Origin: Blumeriella jaapii
Taxonomy: Eukaryota; Ascomycota; Leotiomycetes; Helotiales; Drepanopezizaceae
DNA length: 64,000 nt
Direction of reading: 5' to 3'
Assembly (NCBI GenBank): GCA_009599575.1
Contig: VWND01000001.1
Span: 2,914,001-2,978,000 of the forward strand
Both the position numbers and the translations under genes were made by a program. Below the pieces are notes generated by a model. The model did no database searches, was not told the DNA's origin, and worked only from the letters and a program-made list of their open reading frames with translations. This document shows positions 24,856-37,490 of the stretch, piece after piece. The first letter of the stretch is position 1; every line of letters starts with the position of its first letter.

Positions 24856-27800
24856 CCGTGGTAAAAACTTTTATTATAGCAAAAAATTCGATTTGTAAAA
24901 GGATTTGAAATTTAACCAGCGCTTTTTAATAAAAGAGCGACAGTTTTTAATTTTTATAAAACTAATACGCAATAAATTATATATTAAAACATTTGCATAT
25001 ATCGATAGCGAAGCTAATATTTTCGGTGCGATTAAAACTTTTTTAGCGTATTAACTTTCTTAACGTTTCGGAATAAATTTTATTCGGCTATATAAATTTA
25101 TTATATCCACCGGCTATAATAGCGAGCCGGGAAAGCTTATTTTTTCTGCTATTTTTTTTTTTTTTACGATTAACCGACGTCGTATAAATTTTCTTTTTTT
25201 GGTTATAAACCTGGGCTTTACCGACGTTTTTATTAATCGCAAATTTTTATAGCATTACGATTTAAAGCAAGCGTATAACTAAAAAAAAAACAAAATAAAA
25301 TAGCTATTCGATATATCCGTTATTTTTTATTTTAATAAGCAATTGTTCGTCGATTTTAATCAGCGAACAAAGCTTAAAATGTTTAATCGCATATATTAAA
25401 AGGATGCAGATAAACGAAACAGCGCAATAAAAGCCTTATATATTTCTGCTAGCATTTTTATAATAATTAAAAAAATTTATTTAAGCTTTAGAGCTGATAA
25501 ACTTTTTATATTTATACGAAATTTCAAAAGCAGTTTGCATAAAATGGAAAAGTTTTTATTAGCAGCCTTGAACCGATCAAGCCGGTTTTTTTAACCGGGC
25601 CAATTGCTACTTTTTTTATTTTTAATTGCAATATCAGTTGTATTTCCGCTTTTGCATTTAGCGTTTTGCAAATACGTTACGAAAAGCGAATACGAGCCGT
25701 AAAAAAAAAAAGGTTATTATTATTCAACGATTGCACGTTTGTTGCTTTTATATATAATATAAACAAAAAACGTTTCCGCCGTGCGAAAATCGCCGAGTTT
25801 GAAAAAATTATACAATTCGCAGCAATAAAAAATATTTCCGTTTCCGACGCTTTGCAAATCAAATATAACGATAACGTGGTTTTTATAAAAAAGCTTTTTT
25901 TAATTTAATATTCGAAATTCGAAAAACTGTTTTATAAGCAAAAAAGCGATAAGCTCGCTTTCCGCCGCTTCGGTATAAATTATAAAATACATTTTGCTAC
26001 GGAAAATACGCTTTTTATAAAATTATTTAAACGTTTTACGAATAAACAGCTTACAAAAATCAAAAGTTATATCTTCGACAAATTTATATAAAAGTTTTAT
26101 TAAACTTTTTAATACTTTTTTCGCCGCTCCGATTTTATTTATTAAAAAGTTAAACGGCTTTATGCGTTTATATATCGATTATCGCAAGCTTAACGATTTT
26201 ACGAAAAAGAATTTTTACTTTTTGCTTTTGATCGACGAAATGCTGGCGCGAATTATTAAAGCCAAAATATTTACGAAAATTAATATTTAATAAGCATTTA
26301 ATCGAATCCGAATATTTAAAAAATCTGAAAAACTAATCAGTTTTCGTATTCGATACGATATATATAAATATAAAATTTTTTCGTTCGGCTTTATTAATAG
26401 GTCCGTTATATTTCAACGCTTTATTAATAATATTTTTATAAAGCATTTGAATGATTTCTGCTCGGCGTATTTTAACGACATTTTTATTTATTCCGCGAAC
26501 GATTTAAAATATAAAATTTATATTAAAAAAATCTTATCGATTCTGAAAAAATACGATTTGGAAGCTGATATTAAAAAATGCAAGTTTAATATTACGAAAA
26601 CCAAATTCTTAAGTTTCGTTATTAGCATTTAAAGCATTAAAATAAATCCGGAAAAAATCGCTATTATTAAAAACTAATAATATGCAACGAATATACGAAG
26701 CGTGCAAAGCTTTTTAGGCTTTTGCAATTTTTATAAACGCTTTATAGCCGGCTACAGCCGTATTTGCCGCTTTTTTATTGTTTTTACAAGCAAAAACGTT
26801 TTTTTCGTATTCGAAAAAAAGCAGAAAAACGTATAGAAAACATTGCGCAAAGCTTTGTTAAATGCTTTTATTCTGTGCTATTACGACTTTTATAAGCAAA
26901 CGCGCCTGGAAACCGACTTTTTTAATAAGATAATAATTGGCGTATTATCGCAATTGCAAAAAAATAACTTTTATTATCCGATCGGTTTTTTTTTTAAAAT
27001 TATAATCGACGCCGAACTTAACTATCCGATTTACGACAAAAAGCTTTTCGCTATTTTTCGCTTTTTTAAAAACTATAAGCCGGAGCTGTTAAACGTTTAA
27101 AAAAACGTATATATATATACCGATTACCGCGCTTTAAAATATTTTATAATAATCAAAAACTTTTCGGCCCGATAAGCCCGATAAGCCGAATTTTTCGCCG
27201 ATTTTTATTTTACAATTATATACCGGTCGGAAATTATTAATACGCTCGCTGATACTTTTTTTCGCAGAAATCAAAATATTTTCCTATTAAAAGCCCGATA
27301 GCGAGCAGCTCGGAAATAGCAAATATTTTCCGACGATAAATTAAATTCTTAAATTTTAAAAAAAATAGCTGTTAAAAACATAATTACGCTGGCGCTTATA
27401 AAAATAGCTTCCGATAAGCACGATAACGACGGCATTTTTTCCGAAAAAAACAGCGAAAGCGAAAAAAATAAAATGCTTATAAAAAAACCCGCAGATTTAA
27501 CTTCCGTGATCGTATACGATATGCATAGCTATACAATTATAAACGATTTGCTGCAAGCTAACAAAAACTTTTTCTTTTTCGAAGCGCAGCGAGCGTAAAT
27601 TCGTAATTATAACTTGGATTATCAATTGCGATAAAATAAATTATTTTTCTAAAACAGATTAATAATGCTTTTAAAACTTTCCGAATTGCGAACTTTTCTG
27701 ATCCGATATATTTACAAACAGCTTTGCGTAGTATACGCTGAAATAAAAAAAATAAAGCTTTTGGTCGGTCGCAAATACTATTGGAAGGCTATAAAAATAA

Positions 27801-29110
27801 ATATATAATAATACGTTTCGAATTGTCGTTGCATACGAATAAAAACTAAGCGCGATAAAATCCCGGGCTTTTTAAAACTTTTGCTTATATTCAGCAAATC
27901 TTATTAATATTTAACGATAGATTTTACGAAGCTTTTATTAAACGAAAATAATCACGATTTCGCTTTTGTAATAATAAATCGCTTATTTAAAAAGCTTTTG
28001 TTAGTTTCCTGCTATAAAATTATTATAGCGAAAAAATTAGCAATTTTGTTTTTGATTTATTAAATGCGCTATTTCGGCATGCCGGATTTAATTGTTTCGG
28101 ACCGAAAAGCTTAGTTTGTTTCGGTTTTTTAGCAAAAACTTTGCCGCATATTAAAAATCAAAATCAAATTAATTATTGCGTATAATTTTAATATCGATAA
28201 ACAAACCGAAATAATAAATTAATATATTAAGCAACGCTTCCGCTTTTTTTGCTTTTATTACCAAGACAATTAAAAACGCTTTTTACTTTTGATAAATATT
28301 ATATAATTAACTTTGCTATACGAATTTTTCGGCAACGTTTTTTTTTTTCAAGTTTTAAATAAATATAAAACTCGCATATTTTGAAATATAAATAACTTTC
28401 GTTTTTTTCGCTCGGCTATCGAAAAGCTTAACCGCGACGAAGCTTTGCATTTGGCCTTTCGAGCTAAAAAGGTTGTGAAATACGCGCAATCGTTTATTAC
28501 GCAATAATAAGCCAAAATAAAACGCTTCGCTAATTTGCATAAACGATTAATAAATTAGAAAATAAGCGACGAAATATTAGTAAATACTAAAAATTGAAAG
28601 CTCGACCGATCTTTCCGAAAGCTTTTAAACAAATGGTACGGTTTAATTAAAATCGTCGACAAAGTAAAAAAAAGTTGAAAGCTTAATTTTTCCGCAAATT
28701 AATTAATTTATTTAATTTTCCATTTATATTCGTTCCGAAAGCATATTAGCAACCTTTTATTTAATCAACGCCGCTCCGAACCAACTTTTATTTAATTACT
28801 TTCTGAATAAACGAAATGAAAAATCGAAAAAATAATAAGTTCGAGATTGCATAAAAAAGTATTGCAATACCAAGTCAATTGAAAAGGCGCTGATAAAAAT
28901 CTCGAATAGTATTTTTGTTTTAACGTTATAACGGCCTTTTATATTTTTTAAGTATTCCACCGATCGCATTTCACCGCCAAAAGCTTTCTACGAGCACTTT
29001 CCGTATAGTTGCAAATTTACAACGAAAACAGGAAAAATTACACTAAATTAAAAAACGATAAACCTATAACCGCAATTGCGCGGACGCAGTTTTTCGGAAA
29101 AGAAAGATAG
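24856..29110 (+). pseudogene. B2 pol remnant: protease, RT, RNase H, integrase, chromodomain
   Basis: The protease loop at about 25001-25015 reads IDSEAN; B1 keeps IDSGAN, so the catalytic-loop Gly is lost here. RT lies at about 26080-26690 with LYIDYRKLNDF near 26170 and the catalytic motif YFND at 26468-26479. RNase H is well kept at 26843-27100 (CYYDFYKQTRLETD). Integrase runs from about 27500 to 28700 with its zinc-binding end near 27690-27860. The chromodomain is at about 28830-28960. The frame stops at TAG 29108-29110, touching the LTR. Numerous TAA codons disrupt it. Confidence 0.85.
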
Positions 29111-29402
29111 TATTACGATTTTTTCCTGGCTAGTAATGGTTGCTAATGGTATGATTGTTAGTGGTATAATTGCTAATGGTATAATGGCCAATGGTATAAT
29201 TGCCGGTGGTGTTGGAATAAGATTTGGGCACGGACCACCTCGGCCATTAGGCCTCGCGCTAAGTCACGTGACCCATAAACGCAACCCACTGTACATAAAA
29301 TTCGCGACCCCGAGCATTCTAGCTCGGTGTCTTTTTTTCAATTTACATGCGTACCTTTTGGTCCACATCACCCTTCTGATCACCCTTAAGCTAGCTGTGA
29401 CA
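29111..29402 (+). repeat. 3' LTR of B2
   Basis: 292 bp, TATTACGATT to GCTGTGACA; about 15 bp longer than its 5' partner. The right half is little mutated (CACGTGACC, clean hairpin, GTCCACATCACCC). Confidence 0.92.
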
Positions 29403-29407
29403 CTTTT

Positions 29408-30258
29408 AGCGATTATTAAAAAAAAGTTGAATATAACGTATAAAAAATAAATATAAAACTGTTTATTAAAAAATACTTAAAAAATTTTATATAAAATATA
29501 AATTAGGCCAAAGCATATTTTAAGTATATTATTAGAAAAGCAAAAACTATTATTTTGAAGCATTTAAACCCCGAGTTTTATAATTAAGCCTAATCGGCCC
29601 GAAACGTTTTTCGCATTTTTAATCAGCGCTTTTTTAATTATAACCGCGTTTAATTTGCTAAGTTGCAATATAATAAGCTTTATATAAATAACGGTCAGAT
29701 TTATAATAACTTTCGTTTTTTATTTATTCGTTACGCAATTATTAGCAAAATTGCTAAAAACCGTTGGTTTAAAAATATATACGAAAAAATTATTTTTATT
29801 TTTAAATACGATTTTCGAATGGAAAAATACAAAATAAATAGTAATTATACTGTTTTTTAAACGAGTTTTTGGCCGTTGCGAATAAAAAATTACGTAATAT
29901 CCGAGCTAAAAAAATAGCTTTTGTCCGTCGCATAAACCATTTTTCTTTTGCTATAGCTTTTGCTAACCAGGATTTTAAGCGTATTTCCGGTATTTTTAAA
30001 ACTTTATAACGTTTTATTTTTTTAGTTTTTTTTGCTCGCACAGCTTTTTTTTTTTTTTAACAAAGATTTTTACGAGCGTATAACTGCTATTTTTGCTATT
30101 TCCGGTTTTTCTCGCTTAGCTACGCGTTTTTTTAACGCTTATTATAACTACGGCAAGCCCGGCCATTTCGCAGACGTTTGCTTCGACGCTAAGCTTAATC
30201 GCAAAATCGCTAAAATAGCTATCGACGAAAAGCAAAACGATTTGTTAAAAAACTTTTG
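29408..30258 (+). pseudogene. B1 gag remnant
   Basis: Same Gag as B2. The frame at 29663-29860 encodes QYNKLYINNGQIYNNFRFLF. The knuckle at about 30141-30182 is damaged: its second Cys codon TGC has become TAC, giving CX2Y. It ends QNDLLKNF and TGA at about 30258. Confidence 0.78.
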
Positions 30259-33200
30259 AGCCGTAGCAAAAACTTTTATTATAATAAAAAATTCGATTTG
30301 TAAAAGAATTTAAAGTTTAATCAGCGCTTTTTAATAAAAAAGCGATAGTTTTTTAGTTTTTATAAAATTAGCACGCAATAAATCATATATTAAAACATTT
30401 GCATATATCGATAGCGGAGCTAATATTTTCGGTGTAATTAAAACTTTTTTAGCGTATTAATTTTTTTAACGTTTCGAAGTAAATTTCATTCGGCTGCATA
30501 AGCTTATTATATTTATCGGCTATAATAGCGAGCCGAAAAAGCTTATTTTTTCTGTTTTTTTTTTTTTTTTTTACGATTAATCGACGTCGTATAAATTTTT
30601 CTTTTTTGGTTATAAATCTGAGCTTTACCGACGTTTTTATTAATCGCAAATTTTTATAATATTACGATTTAAAATAAACGTATAACCAAAGAAAAAACAA
30701 AATAAAATAGCTATTCGATATGCTTATTATTTTTTATTTTAACGAACAGTTATTCGTCGATTTTAATTAGCGAAAAAAGCTTAAAATGCTTAATCGTATA
30801 TATTAAAAAAATGCAAACAAACGAAATAACGCAATAGAAGTTTTATATATTTCTGTTAGTATTTTTATAATAATTAAAAAAGCTTATTTAAGCTTTAAAG
30901 CTAATAGATCTTTTACGTTTATACGAGATTTTAAAAGCAGTTTTTTAAACAAAATAAAAAATTTTTTTTATTAGCAGTTTTAAACCGACCAAGCCGGTTT
31001 TTCCAACCGAGCCAGTTGCTATTCTTTTTATTTCCAATTGCAATATTAGCTGTATTTCCGCTTTTGTATTCAGCGCTTTGCAAACACGTTACAAAAAGCG
31101 AATGCGAGCCGCGCGAAAAAAAAAAAGATTATTATTATTTAATAATTATACGTTTATTGCTTTTGTATATAATATAAATAAAAAACGTTTCCGCCGTACG
31201 AAAATCGCCGAATTTAAAAAAGTTATACAGCTCGCGGCAGTAAAAAGCATTTCCGTTTTCGACGCTTTACAAGCCAAATATAACGACAACGTAGTTTTTG
31301 TAAAAAGTTTTTTTTAATTTAATATTCGAAATTCGAAAAAACTGTTTTACAAACAAAAAAGCGATAAGCTCGCTTTCCGCCGCTTCGGTATAAATTATAA
31401 AATACATTTTGCTACGGAAAATACGTTTTTTATAAAATTATTTAAACGCTTTACGAATAAACAGCTTATAAAAATCAAAAGTTATATTTTCGACAATTTG
31501 CATAAAAGTTTTATTAAATTTTTTAATATTTTTTTCGCCGCTCCGATTTTATTTATTAAAAAGTCGGACGGCTTTATACGCTTATATATCGATTATCGCA
31601 AGCTCAACGATTTTACGAAAAAAAACTTTTATTTTTTGCTTTTAATCGACGAAATACTGGCGCGAATTATTAAAGCTAAAATATTTACGAAAATTAATAT
31701 TTAATAAGCATTTAATCGAATTCGGATATTCGAAAAGTTTGAAAAACTGATTAGTTTTCGCATTCGATACGATATATACAAATATAAAATTTTTTCGTTC
31801 GGTTTTATTAATAAGCCCGTTATATTTTAACGTTTTATTAATAATATTTTTATAAAACATTTGAATGATTTTTGCTCGGCGTATTTTAACGATATTTTTA
31901 TTTATTTCGCGAATAATTTAAAATATAAGATTTATATTAAAAAGATTCTGTCGATTTTAAAAAAACACGGTTTAGAAACTGATATTAAAAAGTGCGAATT
32001 TAATATTACGAAAATTAAATTTTTAAGTTTTGTTATTAGCATTTAAAACATTAAAATAAATCCGAAAAAAATCGCTATTATTAAAAATTGGCAATATGCA
32101 ACGAATATACGAAGCGTGCAGAATTTTCTAAGCTTTTGCAATTTTTATAAACGTTTTATAGCCGGCTACAGCCGCATTTGCCGCCTTTTTACTGCTTTTA
32201 TAAATAAAAACGTTTTTTTCGTATTCGAAAAAAAGCAGAAAAACGCATAAAAAGCATTACGCAAAGCTTTGCTAAATGCTTTTATTTTGTGCTATTACGA
32301 TTTTTATAAGCAAACGCGCCTGGAAATCGACTTTTTTAATAAAATAATAACTGGCGTATTATCGTAATTGCAAAAAAATGATTTTTATTATTCGATCGGT
32401 TTTTTTTTTAAAATTATAATCGACGCCGAGTTTAATTATCCGATTTACGACAAAAAGTTTTTCGTTATTTTTCGTTTTTTTAAAAATTATAAGCCGAAAT
32501 TATTAAACGCTTAAAAAAACGTATATATATATATCGATTGTCGCGTTTTGAAATATTTTATAATAACCAAAGATCTTTCGGCCCGATAAGCTCGATAAGC
32601 CGAGTTTTTCGCCGATTTTTATTTTACAATTATATATCGGTCGGAAATTATTAATACGCTTGCTAATACTTTTTTTCGCAAAAACTAAAATATTTTTTTA
32701 TTAAAAGCACGATAGCGAACAGTTCGAAAGCAGCAAATGTTTTCCGACGATAACTTGGATTTTTAGATTTTAAAAAAAATAGCTGCTAAAAGCATAACTA
32801 CGCTGGCGCTTATAAAAATAGCTTCCGATAAGCGTAATAACGATAGCATTTTTTCCGAAAAAAACAGCGAAAATAAAAAAAATAAAATACTTACAAAAAA
32901 ATTCGCAGATTTAATTTTCGTAATCGTATACGATATGCATAATTATACAATTATAAACGATTTGCTGCAAGCTAATAAAAACTTTTTTTTTTTTCGAAAC
33001 GCAACGAATACAAGCTCGCAATTATAATTTTGATTATTAACTGCGACAAAACAAATTGTTTTTCCAAAGCAAATTAATAATGCTTTTGAAATTTTCCGAA
33101 TTGCGAATTTTTTTAATCCGACATATTTACGAACAGCTTTGCGTAATATACGCTGAGATAAAAAAAATAAAGCTTTTGGTCGGTCGCAAATATTATTAAA

Positions 33201-34525
33201 AAGTTATAAAAGCAAATATATAACAATACGTTTCGAATTATCGTTGCATACGAATAAAAGTTAAGCGCGATAAAATTCCGGGTTTTTTAAAGCTTTTGCT
33301 TATATTTAGCAGATTTTATTAATATTTGACGATGGATTTCACGAAGCTTTTATTAAACGAAAATAATTACGATTTCGCTTTCGTAATAATAAATCGTTTG
33401 TTTAAAAAACCTTTGTTAATCTTTTGCTACAAAATTATTATAGCGAAAAAACTGACAGCTTTGTTTTTAGTTTATTAAATGCGCTATTTCGGCATGCCGA
33501 ATTCAATTGTTTCGGACCGAAAAATTCAATTTGTTTCGGTTTTTTAATAAAAACTTTGTCGCATATTAAAAACCAAAATCAAATTAATTACTGCGTATAA
33601 TTCTAATATCGATAGGCAGACCGAAGTAATAAATCAGTATATTAAGCAACGCTTCCGCTTCTTTTGCTTTTATTATCAAAACAATTGGAAACGCTTTTTA
33701 CTTTTAATAAATATTGCATAATTAACTTTGCCGTACGAATCTTTCGGCAACGTTTTTTTTTTTTAAATTTTAAATAAATACGAAGTTCGTATATTTTAAA
33801 ATATAAATAACTTTCGTTTTTTTCGTTCGGCCATCGAAAAGCTTAATCGCGACGAAGCTTTGCATTTGACCTTCCGAGCTAAAAAAGTTGTAAAATACGC
33901 GCAATCGTTTATTACGCAATAACAAACCAAAATAAAACGTTTCGTTAATTTACATAAACGATTAGTAAATTAAAATATAAGCGACGAAATATTAATAAAT
34001 ATTAAAAATTGAAAACTCGACCGATTTTTTCGAAAGTTTTTAAACAAATGGTACGGCCCAATTAAAATCGTCGATAAAATAGAAAAAAGTTGAAAGCTTG
34101 ATTTTTTCGCAGAATAATTAATTTATTTAATTTTTTATTTATATTCGCTCCGAAAGCATATCAGCAATCTTTTACCTGGCCAACGCCGCTTCGAACCAGC
34201 TTTTATTTAATTATTTTTTAAATAAACGGAATAAAAAATCGAAAAAATAATAAATTCGAAATTGCATAAAAAAATATTGCAATATCAAATTAATTAGAAA
34301 AGCGCTGATAAAAATTTCGAATAGTATTTTTGTTTTAACGCTATAACGGCTTTTTATATTTTTTAAATATTCCACCGATTATATCCTACCGTTAAAAGCT
34401 TTTTACGAACGCTTCCCGTATAATTGCAAGCTTACAACGAAAGCAGGAAAGATTACACTAAATTGGAAAACGATAAACTTATGATTGCAACTGCGAAAAC
34501 GCAGTTTTTCGAAAGGGGGGGATAG
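30259..34525 (+). pseudogene. B1 pol remnant: protease, RT, RNase H, integrase, chromodomain
   Basis: The protease active-site loop AYIDSGANIFG is intact at about 30400-30435. RT includes 31498-31704 (AAPILFIKKSDGFIRLYIDY) and the catalytic YFND at 31882-31893. RNase H lies at about 32250-32520, integrase at about 32950-34100, and a chromodomain at about 34250-34400. The last codons read KTQFFERGG and a TAG that touches the 3' LTR; the G-run GGGGGGG at 34515 probably doubles as the polypurine primer. Scattered TAA codons interrupt the frame. Confidence 0.85.
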
Positions 34526-34827
34526 TATTACGATCCTGGCTAGTGGTAATTGCCAGTGGTATGGCTGCCAGTGGTATAGCTGCTAATGGTATAGCTGCCA
34601 GTGGTGTGGTTGTCAGTAGTATGAATGCTGGTGGTGTTAGATTAAGGTTTGGGCACGGACCACCTCGGCCACTAGGCCTCGCGCTAAGTCACGTGACCCA
34701 CAAGCGCAATCCACTGTACATAAAGTTCGCGACCCCGAGCATTCTAGCTCGGTGTCTTTCTTTTAATTTACATGCGTACCTTTTGGTCCACATCACCCTT
34801 TTGATCACCCTCAAGCTAGCTGTGACA
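34526..34827 (+). repeat. 3' LTR of B1
   Basis: 302 bp, about 15 bp longer than the 5' LTR, with clean CACGTGACC, TACATAAAG and hairpin 34735-34752. Ends GCTGTGACA, followed by the TSD AACTA. Confidence 0.93.
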
Positions 34828-34832
34828 AACTA

Positions 34833-35050
34833 CGTATAGTTGCAAGCTCCCTGATCTCCTGGTGGGTCTTTTATCAACTGTGGAAACTATTATATATATA
34901 AAGCTCTTTTCCTTTAGCAATCTCTGCCTTCTGCAATTGTTAATTCTAAATGAATATCTTTGTTATAAAACCAAAGGCTCGTTTCATACCATATGAACAC
35001 GGCGACCAGTTGACTGATCTCCCAGCCCTCCGACTGATTAGATCGTCACA
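34833..35050 (+). repeat. 3' LTR of A3, second piece
   Basis: Resumes the A LTR with CGTATAGTTGCAAGC and ends GATCGTCACA. Together with 21812-21858 it gives 265 bp, the same as the 5' LTR. It is followed by the A3 TSD GTATA. Confidence 0.92.
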
Positions 35051-35123
35051 GTATAATCCGTAAGAAATTCGAAGAAAAAAATAGTTTACGCCGTTGTTAG
35101 CGTAAAAAAAAAGTTATTAATAA

Positions 35124-35392
35124 TATAACGATTTAATTAATCGAAAAGCTAAAAAATCAGTTAATTAATCGCCGTGTTTATATAATATAAAAAACGAGCT
35201 TTTAGTTTTGTAACAAAAATATTTATTTAAAATCAATAACTGCAAAAAGCAGAAGTTGCTAAAAGAAAAAAGCTTTATATACATGAATAATCTCCACAAT
35301 TGATAGAAAGACCCACCAGGAGACCAGGGAGTTTACAGCTACACGTAGTTGCTGGAATAACAAGAAAGGTGGCAAAAGAGTGAGTCGTCACA
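35124..35392 (-). repeat. 5' LTR of A2
   Basis: 269 bp; the left end reads TATAACGATTTAATTAATCG and the right end GTGAGTCGTCACA. Heavily mutated on its left half and clean on its right half. The leader 35056-35123 carries the GTTTACGCCG motif of other A copies. Confidence 0.9.
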
Positions 35393-36645
35393 TATATAAG
35401 CGCATAAAGCCGTTTGACTTTTTAATAAATAAAATCGGAGCGGCGAAAAAAGCATTAGAAAATTTAATAAAGCTTTTATATAAATTATCGAAAATATAAT
35501 TTCTGACTTTTATAAGCTGTTTATTCGTAAAGCGTTTGAATAGTTTTATAAAAAGCGTATTTTCCGTAGCTAAATATAATTTATAATTTATACCGGAGCG
35601 GCGAAAAGCGAGCTTATCGCTTTTCTGCTTATAAAAAAGTTTTTCGAACGTCGAATATTAAGCTGAAAAAAGCTTTTTTGTAAAAACTACGTTGTCGTTA
35701 TATTTAGCTTGCAAAGCGTCGAAAACGGAAATATTTTTTATTGCCGCGAATTATATATTTTTTTTAAATTCGGCGATTTTCGCGCGGCGAAAACGTTTTT
35801 TATTTATATTATAAACAAAAGCAATAAACGTGCAATCGCTAAATAATAATAACTTTTTTTTTTTCGCGGCTCGCATCCGCTTTTCGTAACGTATTTATAA
35901 AGCGCTGAATGCAAAAGCGGAAATACAACTGATATTACAATTAAAAGTAAAAAAAGTAGTAATTGGCCCGGCTGGAAAAACCGGCTTGATCGGTTTAAAA
36001 CTGCTAATAAAAAACTTTTTTATTTTATGCCAACTGCTTTTGAAATCTCGTATAAATATAAAAAAAAATTAAGTTTCAAAGCTTAAATAAGCTTTTTTAA
36101 TTGTTGTAAAAGCGTTGGCAAAAGTATATAAAGCTTTTATTGCGTTGTTTCGTTTGTTTGCATTTTTTTAATATATGCGACTAAACACTTTGAATTTTTT
36201 TCGCTAATTAAAATCGACGAACAACTGTTCATTAAAATAAAAAATAATAAATATATCGAATAGCCATTTTTTTTTTTTTCTTGGCCGTACGCTTGCTTCA
36301 AATCGTAATGCTATAAAAATTTGCGGCCAATAAAAACGTCGGTAAAGCCCAGGTTTATAATTAAAAAAGGAAAATTTACACGACGTCGGTCAATCGTAAA
36401 AAAAAAAATTAGCAAAAGAAATAAGCTTCCTCGGCTCGCCATTATAGCCTGTGGATATAATAAACTTATACAGCCGAATAAAACTTATTCCGAAACGTTA
36501 AGAAAGTTGGTACGCCAAAAGAGTTTTGATCGCACCGAAAATATTAGCTCCGCCATCGATGTGTGCAAATGTTTTGATGTATGATCCATTGCGTGCTAGT
36601 TTTATAGGAACTAAAACTGTCGCCCTCCCACTAGAAAGCGCTATA
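35393..36645 (-). pseudogene. B4 fragment: protease and start of RT
   Basis: Minus-strand family B sequence from the RT palm back to the gag/protease border, interrupted by A2 on the left and broken on the right at 36645. The protease loop at about 36534-36569 reads AHIDGGANIFG, keeping Gly where B2 has Glu. The right 100 bp are almost unmutated. The rest of B4 would continue beyond the left stack. The plus-strand frame at 36321-36584 is its shadow. Confidence 0.75.
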
Positions 36646-36659
36646 AAAGGGGGGGGTAG
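36646..36659 (+). other. Purine tract at a break
   Basis: ATAAAAGGGGGGGG then TAG precedes a C LTR, like the polypurine tract plus stop before the B and C 3' LTRs. It joins B4 (minus) to C (plus) with no TSD, so it marks a recombination or deletion joint. Confidence 0.45.
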
Positions 36660-36874
36660 TGTTACGATCCTGGCCGGTGGTAAATTGCCGGTGGTAATTG
36701 CCAGTAGTAATTGCCAGTGGTGGGATTAAGGCTTGCGCACGGACCCTTACCAATTTGTATTTAATAATTCAGAGCTCCCGTTTATCTTAGAGCTTTTCAT
36801 CTTAGTATTCAACGTACACGCGTATTTTTCGGCCCATATTATTTATTATAATTACTTTTAATCCAGCTGTTATA
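36660..36874 (+). repeat. LTR of C, left copy
   Basis: 215 bp, TGTTACGATCCTGGCC to CCAGCTGTTATA. It has a short repeat of GCCGGTGGTAATT-like units at the start and CAACGTACACGCGTAT in common with the copies at 50590 and 61735. Confidence 0.88.
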
Positions 36875-37067
36875 TAATACTAAGGTTAAATATATATATT
36901 CCGCTGAAAAGTTTTATATTTAGCTGAAAAGCTTTATATTTACGGTTTAAAAATTCGATCTGCTTTTGCAATTTGTTTTTTTTTTACGTTATTCGTACCG
37001 ACGATATATTCGTCGATGCCTCGATTAATATTTCTTTCCGTTGATCTTGTTTTTAGAAAAAGCTGGA

Positions 37068-37218
37068 TGTGACGGCCCGGTAATCACCCGGGCCAGCAAA
37101 TGGTGCATCGCTTTATTATTAGGCCAACTGACCTAAAAGGTACAAGAATAAATTGGAAGATCTATTCTACGATGCATTATATAAGGGTTACGGAAGTGCC
37201 CCGGACACAATCGTAACA
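37068..37218 (+). repeat. Solo LTR of family D
   Basis: 151 bp, TGTGACGGCCCGG to ATCGTAACA, with a GGCCCGG...CCCGGGCC inverted pair at its start. TSD CTGGA is present left (37063-37067) and right (37219-37222 plus the base after A4). No D internal sequence is present. It is GC-rich and seems unmutated. Strand assigned from TG...CA only. Confidence 0.75.
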
Positions 37219-37222
37219 CTGG

Positions 37223-37490
37223 TGTGACGATCTAATCAGTCGGAGGGCTGGGAGATCAGTCAACTGGTCGCCGTGTTCATATGGTATAAGAAACGAGCCT
37301 TTGGTTTTGTAACAAGATATTCATTTAGAATTAATAATTGCAAAAGGCAAAGATTGCTAAGGGAAAAGAGCTTTATATACATGAATAGTTTCCATAGTTA
37401 ATGGGGAGACTTATCAAAAGACCAAAAAGCTTGCAGCTATACGTAGTTGCTGGGGTAATACGAGAGGTGGCAAAAAAGTGAATCGTTATA
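37223..37490 (-). repeat. 3' LTR of A4
   Basis: Left end TGTGACGATCTAATCAGTCGG, right end GTGAATCGTTATA. The outer (left) half is almost unmutated and close to an A consensus. Confidence 0.92.

Larger units (their letters stand above)
22939..29402 (+). mobile_element. Family B copy B2, full length, nested in B1
   Basis: 6464 bp, LTRs 22939-23215 and 29111-29402, TSD CTTTT at 22934-22938 and 29403-29407. It inserted in the B1 leader just upstream of gag, in the same orientation. Removing it joins the leader sequence of B1 exactly as it runs in B2 and B6. Confidence 0.94.
21859..34827 (+). mobile_element. Family B copy B1, full length, split by B2
   Basis: LTRs are 21859-22145 and 34526-34827, with TSD AACTA at 21854-21858 and 34828-34832. 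Without B2 the element is about 6.50 kb. Order: 5' LTR, leader with an antisense frame, [B2], gag, protease, RT, RNase H, integrase, chromodomain, 3' LTR. The order protease-RT-RNase H-integrase places it in Ty3/Gypsy. Confidence 0.93.
15673..35050 (+). mobile_element. Family A copy A3, full length but split by B1
   Basis: Segments are 15673-21858 and 34828-35050. The element is flanked by the TSD GTATA (15668-15672 and 35051-35055). It inserted head-to-head into A2, a short way downstream of the A2 5' LTR. Its own length without B1 is about 6.4 kb, with 265-bp LTRs. B1 split the 3' LTR after 47 bp. Confidence 0.92.
12115..35392 (-). mobile_element. Family A copy A2, split by G and A3
   Basis: Visible parts are 12115-15667 and 35056-35392. 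The 5' LTR is at 35124-35392, followed (minus strand) by the leader, the A3 insertion at GTATA, gag, protease and RT. The sequence then stops at 12115 where G begins. The rest of pol and the 3' LTR should lie left of G, outside the window. A2 itself interrupts B4 at 35393. Confidence 0.8.
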
